Part shown: one piece after another, positions 8,918-19,200 of the stretch
How positions within the stretch are numbered: position 1 is the first letter of the stretch
Layout: each line of letters begins with the position of its first letter
NCBI RefSeq assembly: GCF_000146065.2
Contig: NC_020449.1
Span: forward strand, 620,001-684,000
Length of the DNA stretch: 64,000 nt
Source of the DNA: Candidatus Cloacimonas acidaminovorans str. Evry
GTDB taxonomy: Bacteria; Cloacimonadota; Cloacimonadia; Cloacimonadales; Cloacimonadaceae
Direction of reading: 5' to 3'
Notes under the pieces: generated by a model
Databases searched by the model: none
Told to the model about the DNA's origin: nothing
What the model saw: only the letters and a program-made list of their open reading frames with translations
Program-made: the position numbers and the translations under genes

Positions 8918-11095
8918 TTACTTCACTATCACCATCTTCTTTGTCTGGTTCAGTGAATTCGTACTCAGTTTGTAGAAATAGATTCCGTTTCCGCAAAGAT
9001 TGCCTTTGCTGTCGCGGCCATTCCAATTCAAATTATTATTTCCTTCAGTTAGAGAGAAGGTTTTCACAACTTGACCAAGAATGTTATAAATGGTAACAGT
9101 TCCGCTGTCACCTTTTTTCACTTCTACGGCAATAGTTGTTCCGCTACCGGCTCTGAAAGGATTGGGATAGGCATTATACATTTTAGTATATTCCGGAAGA
9201 ATAGGAGGTGTTGTTCCATTTACATAAATTGGAGAAGGTCCGTTAAAAGTGCTGTGATTATTCATTTCTACACATTCCAGCCAGTAGTAATAAGTATGAC
9301 CAAATTCTACTTCTTTATCAATATGTTTGTAGTTTTGAGTGGTGCTGGTATTAGTGGCAGGAATATAGGCAATTTGAATTGCACTGGCAAGATTATCGGA
9401 ACCATCATTCCTATAAATATTAAAGCCATTCATATTGGTTTCGGTTTGAGTTGTCCAGGCAATATTCACAAAATTCTCTGCTGTGAGCGTTGCCGCAAAA
9501 TAACTCAATTCCACCGGCAAAGTAGGATCCTCATTACCTAAAACTACAGGTAAATTTGGAACATCTTTGGCTCCATCTATTGTAAAGGTTATGGTTACAC
9601 CAGTATTTTGCACTGCATGCCAAATTCCACCTAAGAAATAGGCAGCCCAAGGAGCTGTAGTATTGAAGGTGATTGTCCAAGGTCCGGTACCGATCAAACT
9701 CAGGAAATACTGTTCCACAGCTACAAACGAAGGATTAACCCAGGGAGGAAGAACTCCACTACCATAATTGGCATTTCCACCGGTAATTGTAATTGTAACA
9801 GTTACGGTAGCTCCTGGAGGGGTAGTAGGAACTCCATCAGGAATATCATAATGAGGTGTTCCCACAAAATTGCAACTCATATTTTCTGAAATATTCGTTA
9901 CTACAAATTCTGTTGGGTTCCAAGTAAAATGATCCATCACGACAGTGTAAACTGCACCTGTTCCCGCTGCCAAAGTAAATGTATGAGGAGTAATTGCACC
10001 ACTATCTGATCCATCAACATATATTGCAGCTCCAATAGGAACTGATGTGATTGTCACATCGTAGTTTTGAGGAATTGTTTCTATTTCAACTATAAAACTG
10101 GCTTCAGCCCAACCACCATCTGCTTTGGGACTATTTGCCGTGGAAGTGCTACGACCATTCATTTGAACCCGCACTGGAGTATTGATTTTTTTGGTTGCTA
10201 AATTATTGTAGGCACAAACTTTCCAGGTATATGTTCCAGCTCCTAAAGCTGTAGGAGTTGTCCAAGAAAGAACATTAGGCAAATCTTGAATTTCTCCATT
10301 ATTCCAGATTAACCTATACCCCTGTGCATTTTCAACTGCATCCCAAGTTAAAGTTACTGCTGTTGGTTCAGTGAAGGTTAGGGTTGTGGCGTTTGGGGAT
10401 AGGTTAGCTGGTACTCCTGGAACTACAACTGTTTTCATTACGAAATCTTGATTAGGAGTATCTGCAACTACATCTGTATAAGTTCTGGATGCTGGCTCAA
10501 AAATATATCCTGTTTTAGAAGGAGTAACAGTGCCATCCCATCCATCCGGAACCGTTACAGAATAAGCACCGGCAGCATAAGTGATATCTGCGGGTAGAAT
10601 ATCAGTTGCACTGATAGCTACTTCACTTAAATCCCATTGACTGGTTATCGCACCGGAAATGATGTGAGTGGTAGGAGCGAGTGAAGTAAAAATTAAAGGA
10701 GTTCCTGGATATCCTGTTCCTCTTCCCCAATATATTGTACCAGTACCAGATAACACTATATCATTTAAAGATCCAGTTGCCTGATCACTTGATCTCTGCG
10801 CATTAACTGTTACAATATCTCCATTTTGCCATTGGTTAGTATAATTACCTAATTGAATTTTTAAGTATGTTTGACCACCAAGAGTAGTAAAACCGCACCC
10901 GACACTTGATTCAGTTAATGTGTTAGGACTGCTAGTTATTGTTGCTTGAAATGTAATATATTGTTGATCAGTTTGAGCAACTGCTGAATTATCTGAATTT
11001 CTTGCTTGAACATATAAGGTTCGAGGTGTATTTGTTTGTGCATATATTGAGAGAACTGAGAGAGCAATTGCAATTATTATTAATACCTTTTTCAT
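8918..11095 (-). CDS. Secreted multidomain protein with type A C-terminal sorting domain
   Basis: A 725-residue exported protein. The signal peptide (MKKVLIIIAIALSVLSIYAQ) is followed by a unique beta-rich region (about 25-135), a carboxypeptidase-regulatory-like segment, a FnIII domain (about 225-300), a PEGA-like segment (YDVTITSVPIGAAIYVDG) and a domain beginning LPVELSYFAATLTAENFVNIAW. That last domain recurs in the frameshifted gene at 55253-59573. The C-terminal 85 residues (YNAYPNPFRAG...GNGIYFYKLSTN...KKMVIVK) are a FlgD-Ig-like sorting tail of the type used by type IX secretion. It has GAGG 5 bases before its ATG and lies 7 bases downstream of the 215-residue gene, so the two are probably co-transcribed. 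Surface adhesion or substrate binding is inferred, not shown. Confidence 0.85.
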   Translation of the reverse strand: MKKVLIIIAIALSVLSIYAQTNTPRTLYVQARNSDNSAVAQTDQQYITFQATITSSPNTLTESSVGCGFTTLGGQTYLKIQLGNYTNQWQNGDIVTVNAQRSSDQATGSLNDIVLSGTGTIYWGRGTGYPGTPLIFTSLAPTTHIISGAITSQWDLSEVAISATDILPADITYAAGAYSVTVPDGWDGTVTPSKTGYIFEPASRTYTDVVADTPNQDFVMKTVVVPGVPANLSPNATTLTFTEPTAVTLTWDAVENAQGYRLIWNNGEIQDLPNVLSWTTPTALGAGTYTWKVCAYNNLATKKINTPVRVQMNGRSTSTANSPKADGGWAEASFIVEIETIPQNYDVTITSVPIGAAIYVDGSDSGAITPHTFTLAAGTGAVYTVVMDHFTWNPTEFVVTNISENMSCNFVGTPHYDIPDGVPTTPPGATVTVTITITGGNANYGSGVLPPWVNPSFVAVEQYFLSLIGTGPWTITFNTTAPWAAYFLGGIWHAVQNTGVTITFTIDGAKDVPNLPVVLGNEDPTLPVELSYFAATLTAENFVNIAWTTQTETNMNGFNIYRNDGSDNLASAIQIAYIPATNTSTTQNYKHIDKEVEFGHTYYYWLECVEMNNHSTFNGPSPIYVNGTTPPILPEYTKMYNAYPNPFRAGSGTTIAVEVKKGDSGTVTIYNILGQVVKTFSLTEGNNNLNWNGRDSKGNLCGNGIYFYKLSTNSLNQTKKMVIVK

Positions 11096-11102
11096 TTTAA
11101 CC

Positions 11103-11750
11103 TCACTTTTTACCTGATATTTTCATATTAATTGTTTTGCTAGCAGTAGGCCATATTGCTGTTCCAGAGCTATCAAGAAGAAATACATCGCCAATTGAAG
11201 CAGGTAATGTATCAGTCCACTCCATGAATTCGCTATCATAGTCTATAGATTCCCAACCCTGAGAAATATTCAGCCATCTAAAAATAGAATTAATATTACC
11301 AATCTCATTGCCTATTTGCTCAGCTGCCTGAATATTACCTCTATTAACAGGTACTGTAAGATAGTTATAACCTGGAGTTATATTATAAGTATAATTGGTT
11401 GGTAGAGAACCTATGCTATAAAAAGTAGTGTTTGCCGTACATTCTAATAATAAGACATCTCCTGGTACCACTGGCATACTATCTGTCCATTCTTGAAATT
11501 CTGTATCATATTCTATAGATGTCCAGCCCTGAAGAGAAGGTACGAATTTAAATATTGCAGTAATATTAGGCATATTACTAGATACTAAATCTTCAGCATT
11601 TCCTCCTTCTCCCATAGGTATAGCTACATAGCTAAAGCCAGTGTAACAGTCATATTTAACATATCCGACGACTTCGGAAGGTTCTGATTCGACCGCTGCG
11701 AGCATACCAACGGTTAGAATCAGCAGCAGCGGTAATATAAATTTCTTCAT
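11103..11750 (-). CDS. Secreted two-lobed duplicated protein of unknown function
   Basis: A 215-residue protein with a signal peptide (MKKFILPLLLILTVGMLAAV) and a strong AGGAGG site before the ATG. The mature part is two copies of one unit of roughly 85 residues. Both share an IFxW/F segment, QGWxSIxYDxEFxEWTDxxP and GDVxLL: QGWTSIEYDTEFQEWTDSMP in the first lobe and QGWESIDYDSEFMEWTDTLP in the second. It has no C-terminal sorting tail, so it may stay periplasmic or associate with the 725-residue protein encoded 7 bases downstream. I do not recognise the family. The Trp/Tyr/Asp-rich motif suggests ligand binding but does not prove it. Confidence 0.8.
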   Translation of the reverse strand: MKKFILPLLLILTVGMLAAVESEPSEVVGYVKYDCYTGFSYVAIPMGEGGNAEDLVSSNMPNITAIFKFVPSLQGWTSIEYDTEFQEWTDSMPVVPGDVLLLECTANTTFYSIGSLPTNYTYNITPGYNYLTVPVNRGNIQAAEQIGNEIGNINSIFRWLNISQGWESIDYDSEFMEWTDTLPASIGDVFLLDSSGTAIWPTASKTINMKISGKK

Positions 11751-12614
11751 AACATTCCTCCTAAAGGAAATGATATTAAGTTACAAAAATTAAGTTATTG
11801 TGTCTATTGTTTCGGTTTGGATATCCGAAAGCTAAGGCACGACATTGTTTCTTTATCCGGTGTTTTTTTATTATGCTCTTCACCGGCAATTGCTCTTGAA
11901 AAGTGAATAAGACATTACGCATTTTTCTTCTGCATATCTTGCAAAATGGTTATGCGCCAGCTATTGAAAAGTAAAAAAAACTTTCATCGCACATTACACT
12001 CTATATACATTTATAGTATATCACACTACAATTACCACTATCTATACAGCCAAAATCCTGTCAAGCAAAAAATCATCTTTTTTTCAATTTTTTTCCTTTT
12101 TACGAATTTGTTTGGCAGTGAGGACAAATAACGATCCCGGTATTCACCAAAAAATAGAACACAGATAACTGGATCTACTGGATCAACAGGATTTTTTCCT
12201 TTGCCATTATCTCGTAAAAAAAAGTCCCTCTAAATTTGTGTAATCCTGTTCTTCCCTTATCTATTTCCATCTGAGGAATCAAGATGAAAACTGTGTAATC
12301 CTGTTCTTCCCTTATCTATTTCCATCTGAGGAATCAAGATGAAAAGTGTGTAATCTGGGAGAGATAATCCTTCCTTTCTCGCACTTGTTTTTTATCACTC
12401 TATATACATCTGCCTACCTTACACTACAATTACATAATAAAGCATAAAGGAAAAATGTCAAGCAGAAAATCATCTTTTTTCTGTCTTTTTCCTTGATATT
12501 TTTTCACATTCTTTACCTCTTCCTTAATAGCATTGCTTACCCATTGCTTACCCATTACGGATGAAGTGAGTATTAAGTCCGTAATGATAAGACAATATGC
12601 TTTGCGCGGTGAAG
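11751..12614. other. Noncoding leader and promoter region upstream of the 11750 gene
   Basis: No credible gene. Contents are two diverged copies of one promoter-proximal block (about 12001-12080 and 12400-12480), both with ACACTACAATTAC and TGTCAAGCA-AAAATCATC; a tandem pair of about 57 bp at 12235-12350 (CCTGTTCTTCCCTTATCTAT and CTGAGGAATCAAGATGAAAA); a short GGATCTACTGGATCAACAGGATT repeat near 12170; and a 38-bp block at 12519-12556 that recurs inverted at 60286-60323. Confidence 0.7.
12434..12461 (-). promoter_or_regulatory. Sigma70-type promoter candidate for 11750-8918
   Basis: On the minus strand, TTGACA (12461-12456), a 16-bp spacer and TATTAT (12439-12434). The same consensus and spacing recurs upstream of two giant secreted-protein genes. 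The 5' leader would be about 680 bases. Confidence 0.55.
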
Positions 12615-13293
12615 TTTTGACTCTAAACCGACACTTTTGTGGTTGCAACGAGATTTTGCCGCGGTGAGGTTTTGACTCTAAACCGACCCTTTTGTAGTTG
12701 CAACGAAATTTTGAGGCAACAGGAAATTTTATTTCCTGTCTTCTACTTTCAAAGCTGAAGCTCGGTTTAGAGTTAAAACAAAAGTATCCCCCGAAGTCAC
12801 AAATTCCGAACAATTCCTACCCCACATTTCTGGAGTGAAAAAATGCTTTCTTTCACGATGGAGGAATTTGAAAGAAAGCTGAAGCTCGGTTTAGAGTTAA
12901 AACAAAAGAACCTCCTGAAGCCACAAATGATGAACAATTCCTACCCCACATTTCTGGAGTGAAAAAATGCTTTCTTTCACGATGGAGGAATTTGAAAGAA
13001 AGCTGAAGCTCGGTTTAGAGTTAAAACAAAAGAACCTCCTGAAGCCACAAATGATGAACAATTCCTACCCCACATTTCTGGAGCGGCTGAATATATATTT
13101 TTTCCGTGACCGTGGAATTCGTGAGTTTGTTGTAGCTCGGTTGACAGTGTGCGGGGTTCTTGTTTTAACTCACAATTTTTTAATTCGGAAATAGGTAAAA
13201 GCTCGGCTGAAAGTGAAATAATGAGAGGGAAGTGGTTTTCTGGAAGGCAAGTGAAAATTGTGAGTCAAAACGGTTTCCGGGCAAAATTGTAAG

Positions 13294-13872
13294 TCAAAAC
13301 AAAATGCTATCCTTCTCAAATGCTCTTTGCATTGACTTTTTTCTTGCTATATCAATAACTTTCAATCTGTATTTTTCCGGATTGACGATATAATCCATCA
13401 AGAATTGTTCTGAATATAATTTCCCTTTGCGCATCCTGATATATTCCCTGAAATTGGAATATTCCCATTCTTCTGGAAAACCTACTAAGCCTGCCTGAAC
13501 AGGATTGGCATGAATATAGGCACAAGCATTGAAGAGATAATTTTCCGTTGGTGTTTCAATATGATGTAAGGGACTGCGAAATATCCTTCCTTTGAAGTTA
13601 TATTTTTTATTGTAATAGCGTGCATATCTTTTGTGAGTTCTTTCCAGTAATGAACTAATTGCTTCAGGTGCATTTTGACGCAAAAGAAAATGAAAATGAT
13701 TGGGCATAAGGCAATAGGCAATTACAGTTACTTTATAGTCCAATTCCTTTTTAAATAAGTAAAGATAGGTTTTATAATCACCAGGGTCATAAAAAAGTTT
13801 TCTGCTATCAATGGAATGATTTACGATATGGAAATAAGTGTTGAGGGAACGATGAATCATTTTTGTGCGCAT
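13294..13872 (-). CDS. REP-associated tyrosine transposase-like protein (RAYT, Y1/HUH family)
   Basis: A 192-residue Y1 transposase-like protein counted from the ATG at 13872, which has AGGAGA 7 bases upstream. A longer in-frame start at 13941 lacks such a site. The HUH pair is in YCLMPNHFHFLL (H59 and H61), and the family signature with the presumed catalytic tyrosine is YIHANPVQAGLV (Y119), followed by WEYSNFREY. The family nicks single-stranded DNA at hairpin-bearing REP sequences. The stop codon is the TGA inside the repeat tip TTTTGACTTACAATTTT, so the coding region runs directly into a family-1 element; on its other side an A element begins at about 13992. That placement suggests the array is this enzyme's substrate. 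All key residues are present. Confidence 0.88.
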   Translation of the reverse strand: MRTKMIHRSLNTYFHIVNHSIDSRKLFYDPGDYKTYLYLFKKELDYKVTVIAYCLMPNHFHFLLRQNAPEAISSLLERTHKRYARYYNKKYNFKGRIFRSPLHHIETPTENYLFNACAYIHANPVQAGLVGFPEEWEYSNFREYIRMRKGKLYSEQFLMDYIVNPEKYRLKVIDIARKKSMQRAFEKDSILF

Positions 13873-14458
13873 TCGGAAATCTCCTGTTTTTATTAGATAT
13901 GATAAATACTTTCGGGAAGAAAACAAATAATATTTTTGCATTTGCTCTCCCGGATGAAGTTTTGATGCGGTGATGTTTTGACGCGGTGAAGTTTTGACTC
14001 TAAACCGATTCTTGCTGTGTTTGCAACTATATGCAAACGCAACAGAAAATTTTGTTCACTGTCTTCTACTTTCAAAGCTGAAGCTCGGTTTAGAGTTAAA
14101 ACAAAAGTATCCCCCGAAGCCACAAATTCCGAACAATTCCTACCCCACATTTCTGGAGTGAAAAAATGCTTTCTTTCACGATGGAGGAATTTGAAAGAAA
14201 GCTGAAGCTCGGTTTAGAGTTAAAACAAAAACAAACCGACTCTTTTATAGTTGCAACTATATGCAGACGAAACAGGAAATGTTATTCGTTGCCTTCAACT
14301 TTCAAAGCTGAAGCTCGGTTTAGAGTTAAAACAAAAGTATCCCCCGAAGTCACAAATGATGAACAATTCCTACCCCACATTTCTGGAGTGAAAAAATTCT
14401 TTCTTCCACGATGTTGGAATTCGTGAGTTCGTTGTAGCTCGGTTGACAGTGTGCAGGG

Positions 14459-15900
14459 TTCTTGTTTTTCCGTGACCGTGGAATTCGTGAGTTTGTTGTA
14501 GCTCGGTTGACAGTGTGCGGGGTTCTTGTATTTCCGTAACCGTGAAATTCGTAAGTTTGTTGTAGTTCGGTTGTAAGTGTGCGGGGTTCTTGTTTTAACT
14601 CACAATTTTTTGATTCGGAAATAGGTAAAAGCTCGGCTGAAAGTGAAATAATGAGAGGGAAGTGGTTTTCTGGAAGGCAAGTGAAAATTGTAAGTCAAAA
14701 CAAGCAGAGGGGGGAAGTTTTGACTCTAAACCGATTCTTGCTGTGTTTGCAACTATATTTTTGAGGCAACAGGAAATTTTATTCACTGCCTTCTACTTTC
14801 AAAGCTGAAGCTCGGTTTAGAGTTAAAACAAAAATCAAACCGACTCTTTTATAGTTGCAACTATATGCAGACGAAACAGGAAATGTTATTCGTTGCCTTC
14901 AACTTTCAAAGCTGAAGCTCGGTTTAGAGTTAAAACAAAAGTATCCCCCGAAGTCACAAATGATGAACAATTCCTACCCCACATTTCTGGAGTGAAAAAA
15001 TGCTTTCTTTCACGATGGAGGAATTTGAAAGAAAGCTGAAGCTCGGTTTAGAGTTAAAACAAAAGTCTGGAATGGCTGAATATGTATTTTTTCCGTGACC
15101 GTGGAATTCGTGAGTTTGTTGCAGCTCGGTTGTAAGTCTGCGGGTTCTTGTTTTTCCGTGACCGTGGAATTCGTGAGTTTGTTGTAGCTCGGTTGACAGT
15201 GTGCGGGGTTCTTGTATTTCCGTAACCGTGAAATTCGTAAGTTTGTTGTAGTTCGGTTGTAAGTGTGCGGGGTTCTTGTTTTAACTCACAATTTTTTGAT
15301 TCGGAAATAGGTAAAAGCTCGGCTGAAAGTGAAATAATGAGAGGGAAGTGGTTTTCTGGAAGGCAAGTGAAAATTGTAAGTCAAAACAAGCAGAGGGGGG
15401 AAGTTTTGACTCTAAACCGATTCTTGCTGTGTTTGCAACTATATTTTTGAGGCAACAGGAAATTTTATTCACTGCCTTCTACTTTCAAAGCTGAAGCTCG
15501 GTTTAGAGTTAAAACAAAAACAAACCGACTCTTTTATAGTTGCAACTATATGCAGACGAAACAGGAAATGTTATTCGTTGCCTTCAACTTTCAAAGCTGA
15601 AGCTCGGTTTAGAGTTAAAACAAAAGTATCCCCCGAAGTCACAAATGATGAACAATTCCTACCCCACATTTCTGGAGTGAAAAAATGCTTTCTTTCACGA
15701 TGGAGGAATTTGAAAGAAAGCTGAAGCTCGGTTTAGAGTTAAAACAAAAGTCTGGAATGGCTGAATATGTATTTTTTCCGTGACCGTGGAATTCGTGAGT
15801 TTGTTGCAGCTCGGTTGTAAGTCTGCGGGTTCTTGTTTTTCCGTGACCGTGGAATTCGTGAGTTTGTTGTAGCTCGGTTGACAGTGTGCGGGGTTCTTGT
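14459..15900. repeat. 686-bp tandem repeat inside array 2
   Basis: Two nearly identical 686-bp copies and part of a third, each holding a B element, two A elements and the CCGTGACCGTGGAATTCGTG linkers. One visible difference is an extra T near 14835 relative to 15521. This is a recent amplification. Confidence 0.85.
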
Positions 15901-16212
15901 TTTAACTCACAATTTTTTGATTCGGAAATAGGTAAAAGCTCGGCTGAAAGTGAAATAATGAGAGGGAAGTGGTTTTCTGGAAGGCAAGTGAAAATTGTAA
16001 GTCAAAACAAGCATCGGGTTTGTTGTAGCTCGGTTGACAGTGTGCAGGGTTCTTGTTTTAACTCACAATTTTGAAGTTTGGAGACCAGTTGAAAGATAGT
16101 TGTAAGTGTGTATAAATTGAGGGTTGTTGTTTCTGTGAGGGCTGTGGCAAAATTGTAAGTCAAAACGGTGCCCGGGCAAAATTGTAAGTCAAAACAAGCA
16201 GCAAAACAGGCA

Positions 16213-16244
16213 ACAAAAAACCCCCGCCGTAAATAGCGGGGGTT
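16213..16244 (-). terminator. Rho-independent terminator after the 1964-residue protein gene
   Basis: Stem AACCCCCGC/GCGGGGGTT at 16219-16244. On the minus strand it is followed by TTTTTTG. It separates the giant gene from array 2. Confidence 0.9.
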
Positions 16245-16280
16245 ATATTGTTCAGGGAATGCGAAAATTCCCTTGGTTAA

Positions 16281-19200
16281 TTATTTGGAACGCATAGAGA
16301 ATCCGTTAACTGGACCGAATTCGTATCTATCGTTCTGATTCAGTTTTCCGTTGTGTTTGATGGGTTCACGGAATCTGATTTCTTGATGGTTAGTTTGTTG
16401 TCTTCCACCTACGGCGGTTACTTTATAGAACTTCTTGGGAGCGGTAGGTCCGGTATAGGTAGTTCCGCGCACGGTTGCTTCCAGAGTGTAGGTTCCATAG
16501 GGATCATCAGCACTGTAAACATTATAGGCAACTGCGCCGGTTACAGGTGTCCAGCTAAGCTGTCCTGTTCCTGAAATAGTAGCAACCGGTGCTGTGGCCA
16601 AAGTTCCGTAAGGAATGGCAAAAGCGGTAAGCTCATAACCGCTGGCAGTGAATTTACCTACTTTATAGGCACCACCATAAGTTGTATCAATCCAGTATAA
16701 GGCGCCTCCACCTGCATAACCAGCAAGGTAGAGTAAACCACTATCCTGATCAAAGGCAGCATCTTGAGCATAGTTGAGGTCTATACCCAAGAAACCAACT
16801 AAGGTAAGTTCATAGGTAGCGGGATTGATGGTCCACAAGCAATCGTTACCCAGATCAATACCATAAAGGATATTGTTGGTATTGTCATAAGCAATATCAA
16901 TCATCAAACCGCCCAGATTAGTAATGCTATAATTGGTTCCTTCCAGGTTATACCACAAAGAATCGCCAACACCTATAGCTCCAGTAGCGGGGTCCATAAC
17001 ATACAGATAACCGGTACTGCTAACACCATACATAATGTCGTGTGTATCATCCCAGGCGTTACCCATTATGGCTGCACCCAGATCACCCTGATCTGTATAG
17101 ACACCAGTTAAGGGGTCTATGTTTACATAGTTATCAGTTGCCAAAGTGCCGTCGTCATATTCCACACCCATCCATTGACCATTTTTCCAGTCAGCTCCGG
17201 CAATGAAATAACTTCCGGTATAACCATTGGGAAGAGCATTCAGAACACCCGGATTTGCCAGATTGAACTGGACAAATTGATCGGTCTGAGCATTATTGGC
17301 TAAACCAGTTACATTCAAAGGCAAACAGATGAGAGCATCGTATAAGGTATTGTTATCTGGAACTTCATCCCCAACCAGGTTTGTAGTAATTACCACTGAT
17401 TCTGCAGACCAAAGAGTGGGAGTAAGAGGTGTGAAAGTAACTTGCTGCGTAGCTCCTAAAGCTAATCCGGTAACGGTTTGAGTGCTGGAATAAGTTCCGA
17501 TGGTGCAGGTAACTGCAAATGTTTCAGTATTTAAACCATTGTTACCGACAGTAGCTATCGGAGTAACCACGGTATTTTCCGGAACAACTTGATTTTCTAC
17601 ATCATAGCTTACCACCTTTACATCATGGTCAGGCGGCAAAGATATAGCTACATCATCAATATACCAGTAATCAAACTGATAATGATTTCCATCCAATACC
17701 CAGGCAACATAAGTAGTGGGATGATTTGTTAAACCGGTAATTAGAGCTGTTTGATTGCCTGTTACATCTCCACTTCCACTAATAATTGACCAAGGTGTAT
17801 CGTACCAGGTATTAAGGTCAAAGCTATATTGCACTTTAGCTGTTATACCAGCTGCATAATCATTATAATAGGTATTGAAGTTGATGGCGACATTGGCAAT
17901 TCCATCAGTATTTAAAGGAGGAGCGATTAAGCGGGAAATACCTGTTCCGGATGCCCAGCTTGCCATCATTTCATAAGCTGTGCCACCGGCACTATTAGTA
18001 TTACTAAGAGTCCAACGGTTACTGGTAACTCCTCCCGAATAGGTCTGAGACCAGTTGAGGGGCCAAGTGCCATCCGTGCCAAAATCCTGTGCGTAGGGAA
18101 TATTTACACGAGGATCAGATTGGATTTCAAACGAGTAAGCCGGTTCTACAACTGCACTGCCATCATCATTAATTGCTTCTACAGTCCAATACCAGCGATC
18201 CAGATAATTGAAGGTAATTCCACCCTCGGTTACAGGATTGAAATAGGTATTAGTTGTTTCCCATCTGTAATCATCATAGATTGTCTCTTCATCCTGAGAC
18301 ATATAGACAGCATAATAAGATGGAATTCCACCGGTAGTAGCTTGTGTCCAGGTTAAGTTAAATCCTGTTTGTGGAATACCAGTAGCTCCATTGGCAGGAT
18401 AAGTAAGGATTACTGGATCAGGTGGACCTGAAGGAACATAGAGATTGGGACCGGCAACATCATCAATTATTCTAAAGTTACCACCGGTATGAACACTCTT
18501 GAAAGCAATAACTACATTCTGTCCGTTATAGGCACTTAAGTCAATTGAAGCCATTTGCCAGGTAGTTGTGAAGGTGAGATAATCACCTGTCCACAAAATA
18601 GTGTTAAAGTTCTCAGGAGCATTACCGGTTGTGGAAAGCATTACATAGGTATATTCATCAACATAATCCCAGCTGGATGACTCGCTATTATCACGATACC
18701 AGAAAGTGAGTGTATTAGCACCATCTTCTATAGCAAGAGTAGGAGTCATCAACCACCAGGTTCCTGCTGTATAACCGGATTTTACTGATTTTGTTCCGGT
18801 ATGTGCATAAGTAGTATAAATTTCCCAAGGAGTAGTGGCAGTTGCCCAACCCGCAGGCGGGAAAGTATCACCTTCAAAACCCTGATAAAGAGCATGCTCA
18901 CCTAAGGCATTCCCTGATAATGTAACATCATAGTTGGTAGCATTATAAACCATCTGCAGGGTAGCAGTATGATTGCCTATGGCAGTGGGATTATAACGAA
19001 CAGGAATAATTACCGATTGAGCGGAACCTAATTCTGCGGGCAAATTCACAGGATCAAAAGAAAACATTGAAGCATCTGCTCCAATTATATTTACATCTGC
19101 TACAGCAAGATTAAGCACTCCAGCACCGGTATTGGTAACAGTTACATTTTGATAAGCAGTGGGGGTATTAACAAAGCCAGTTCCAAATGCTATACTGGTA

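Larger units (their letters stand above)
12615..16205. repeat. Palindromic repeat array 2 (family 1) containing a transposase gene
   Basis: Same A/B elements as array 1. A full A is at 12670-12784, preceded by a truncated A (12615-12668). Bare right ends of A (GCTGAAGCTCGGTTTAGAG) follow near 12880 and 13000, and a B is at 13160-13271. After the transposase gene the array resumes with an A at about 13992. A 686-bp block is tandemly repeated (about 14459-15144, 15145-15830, plus a partial third copy), with only about one base change noticed between the first two. The array ends just before the terminator of the 16281-22175 gene. Confidence 0.92.
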
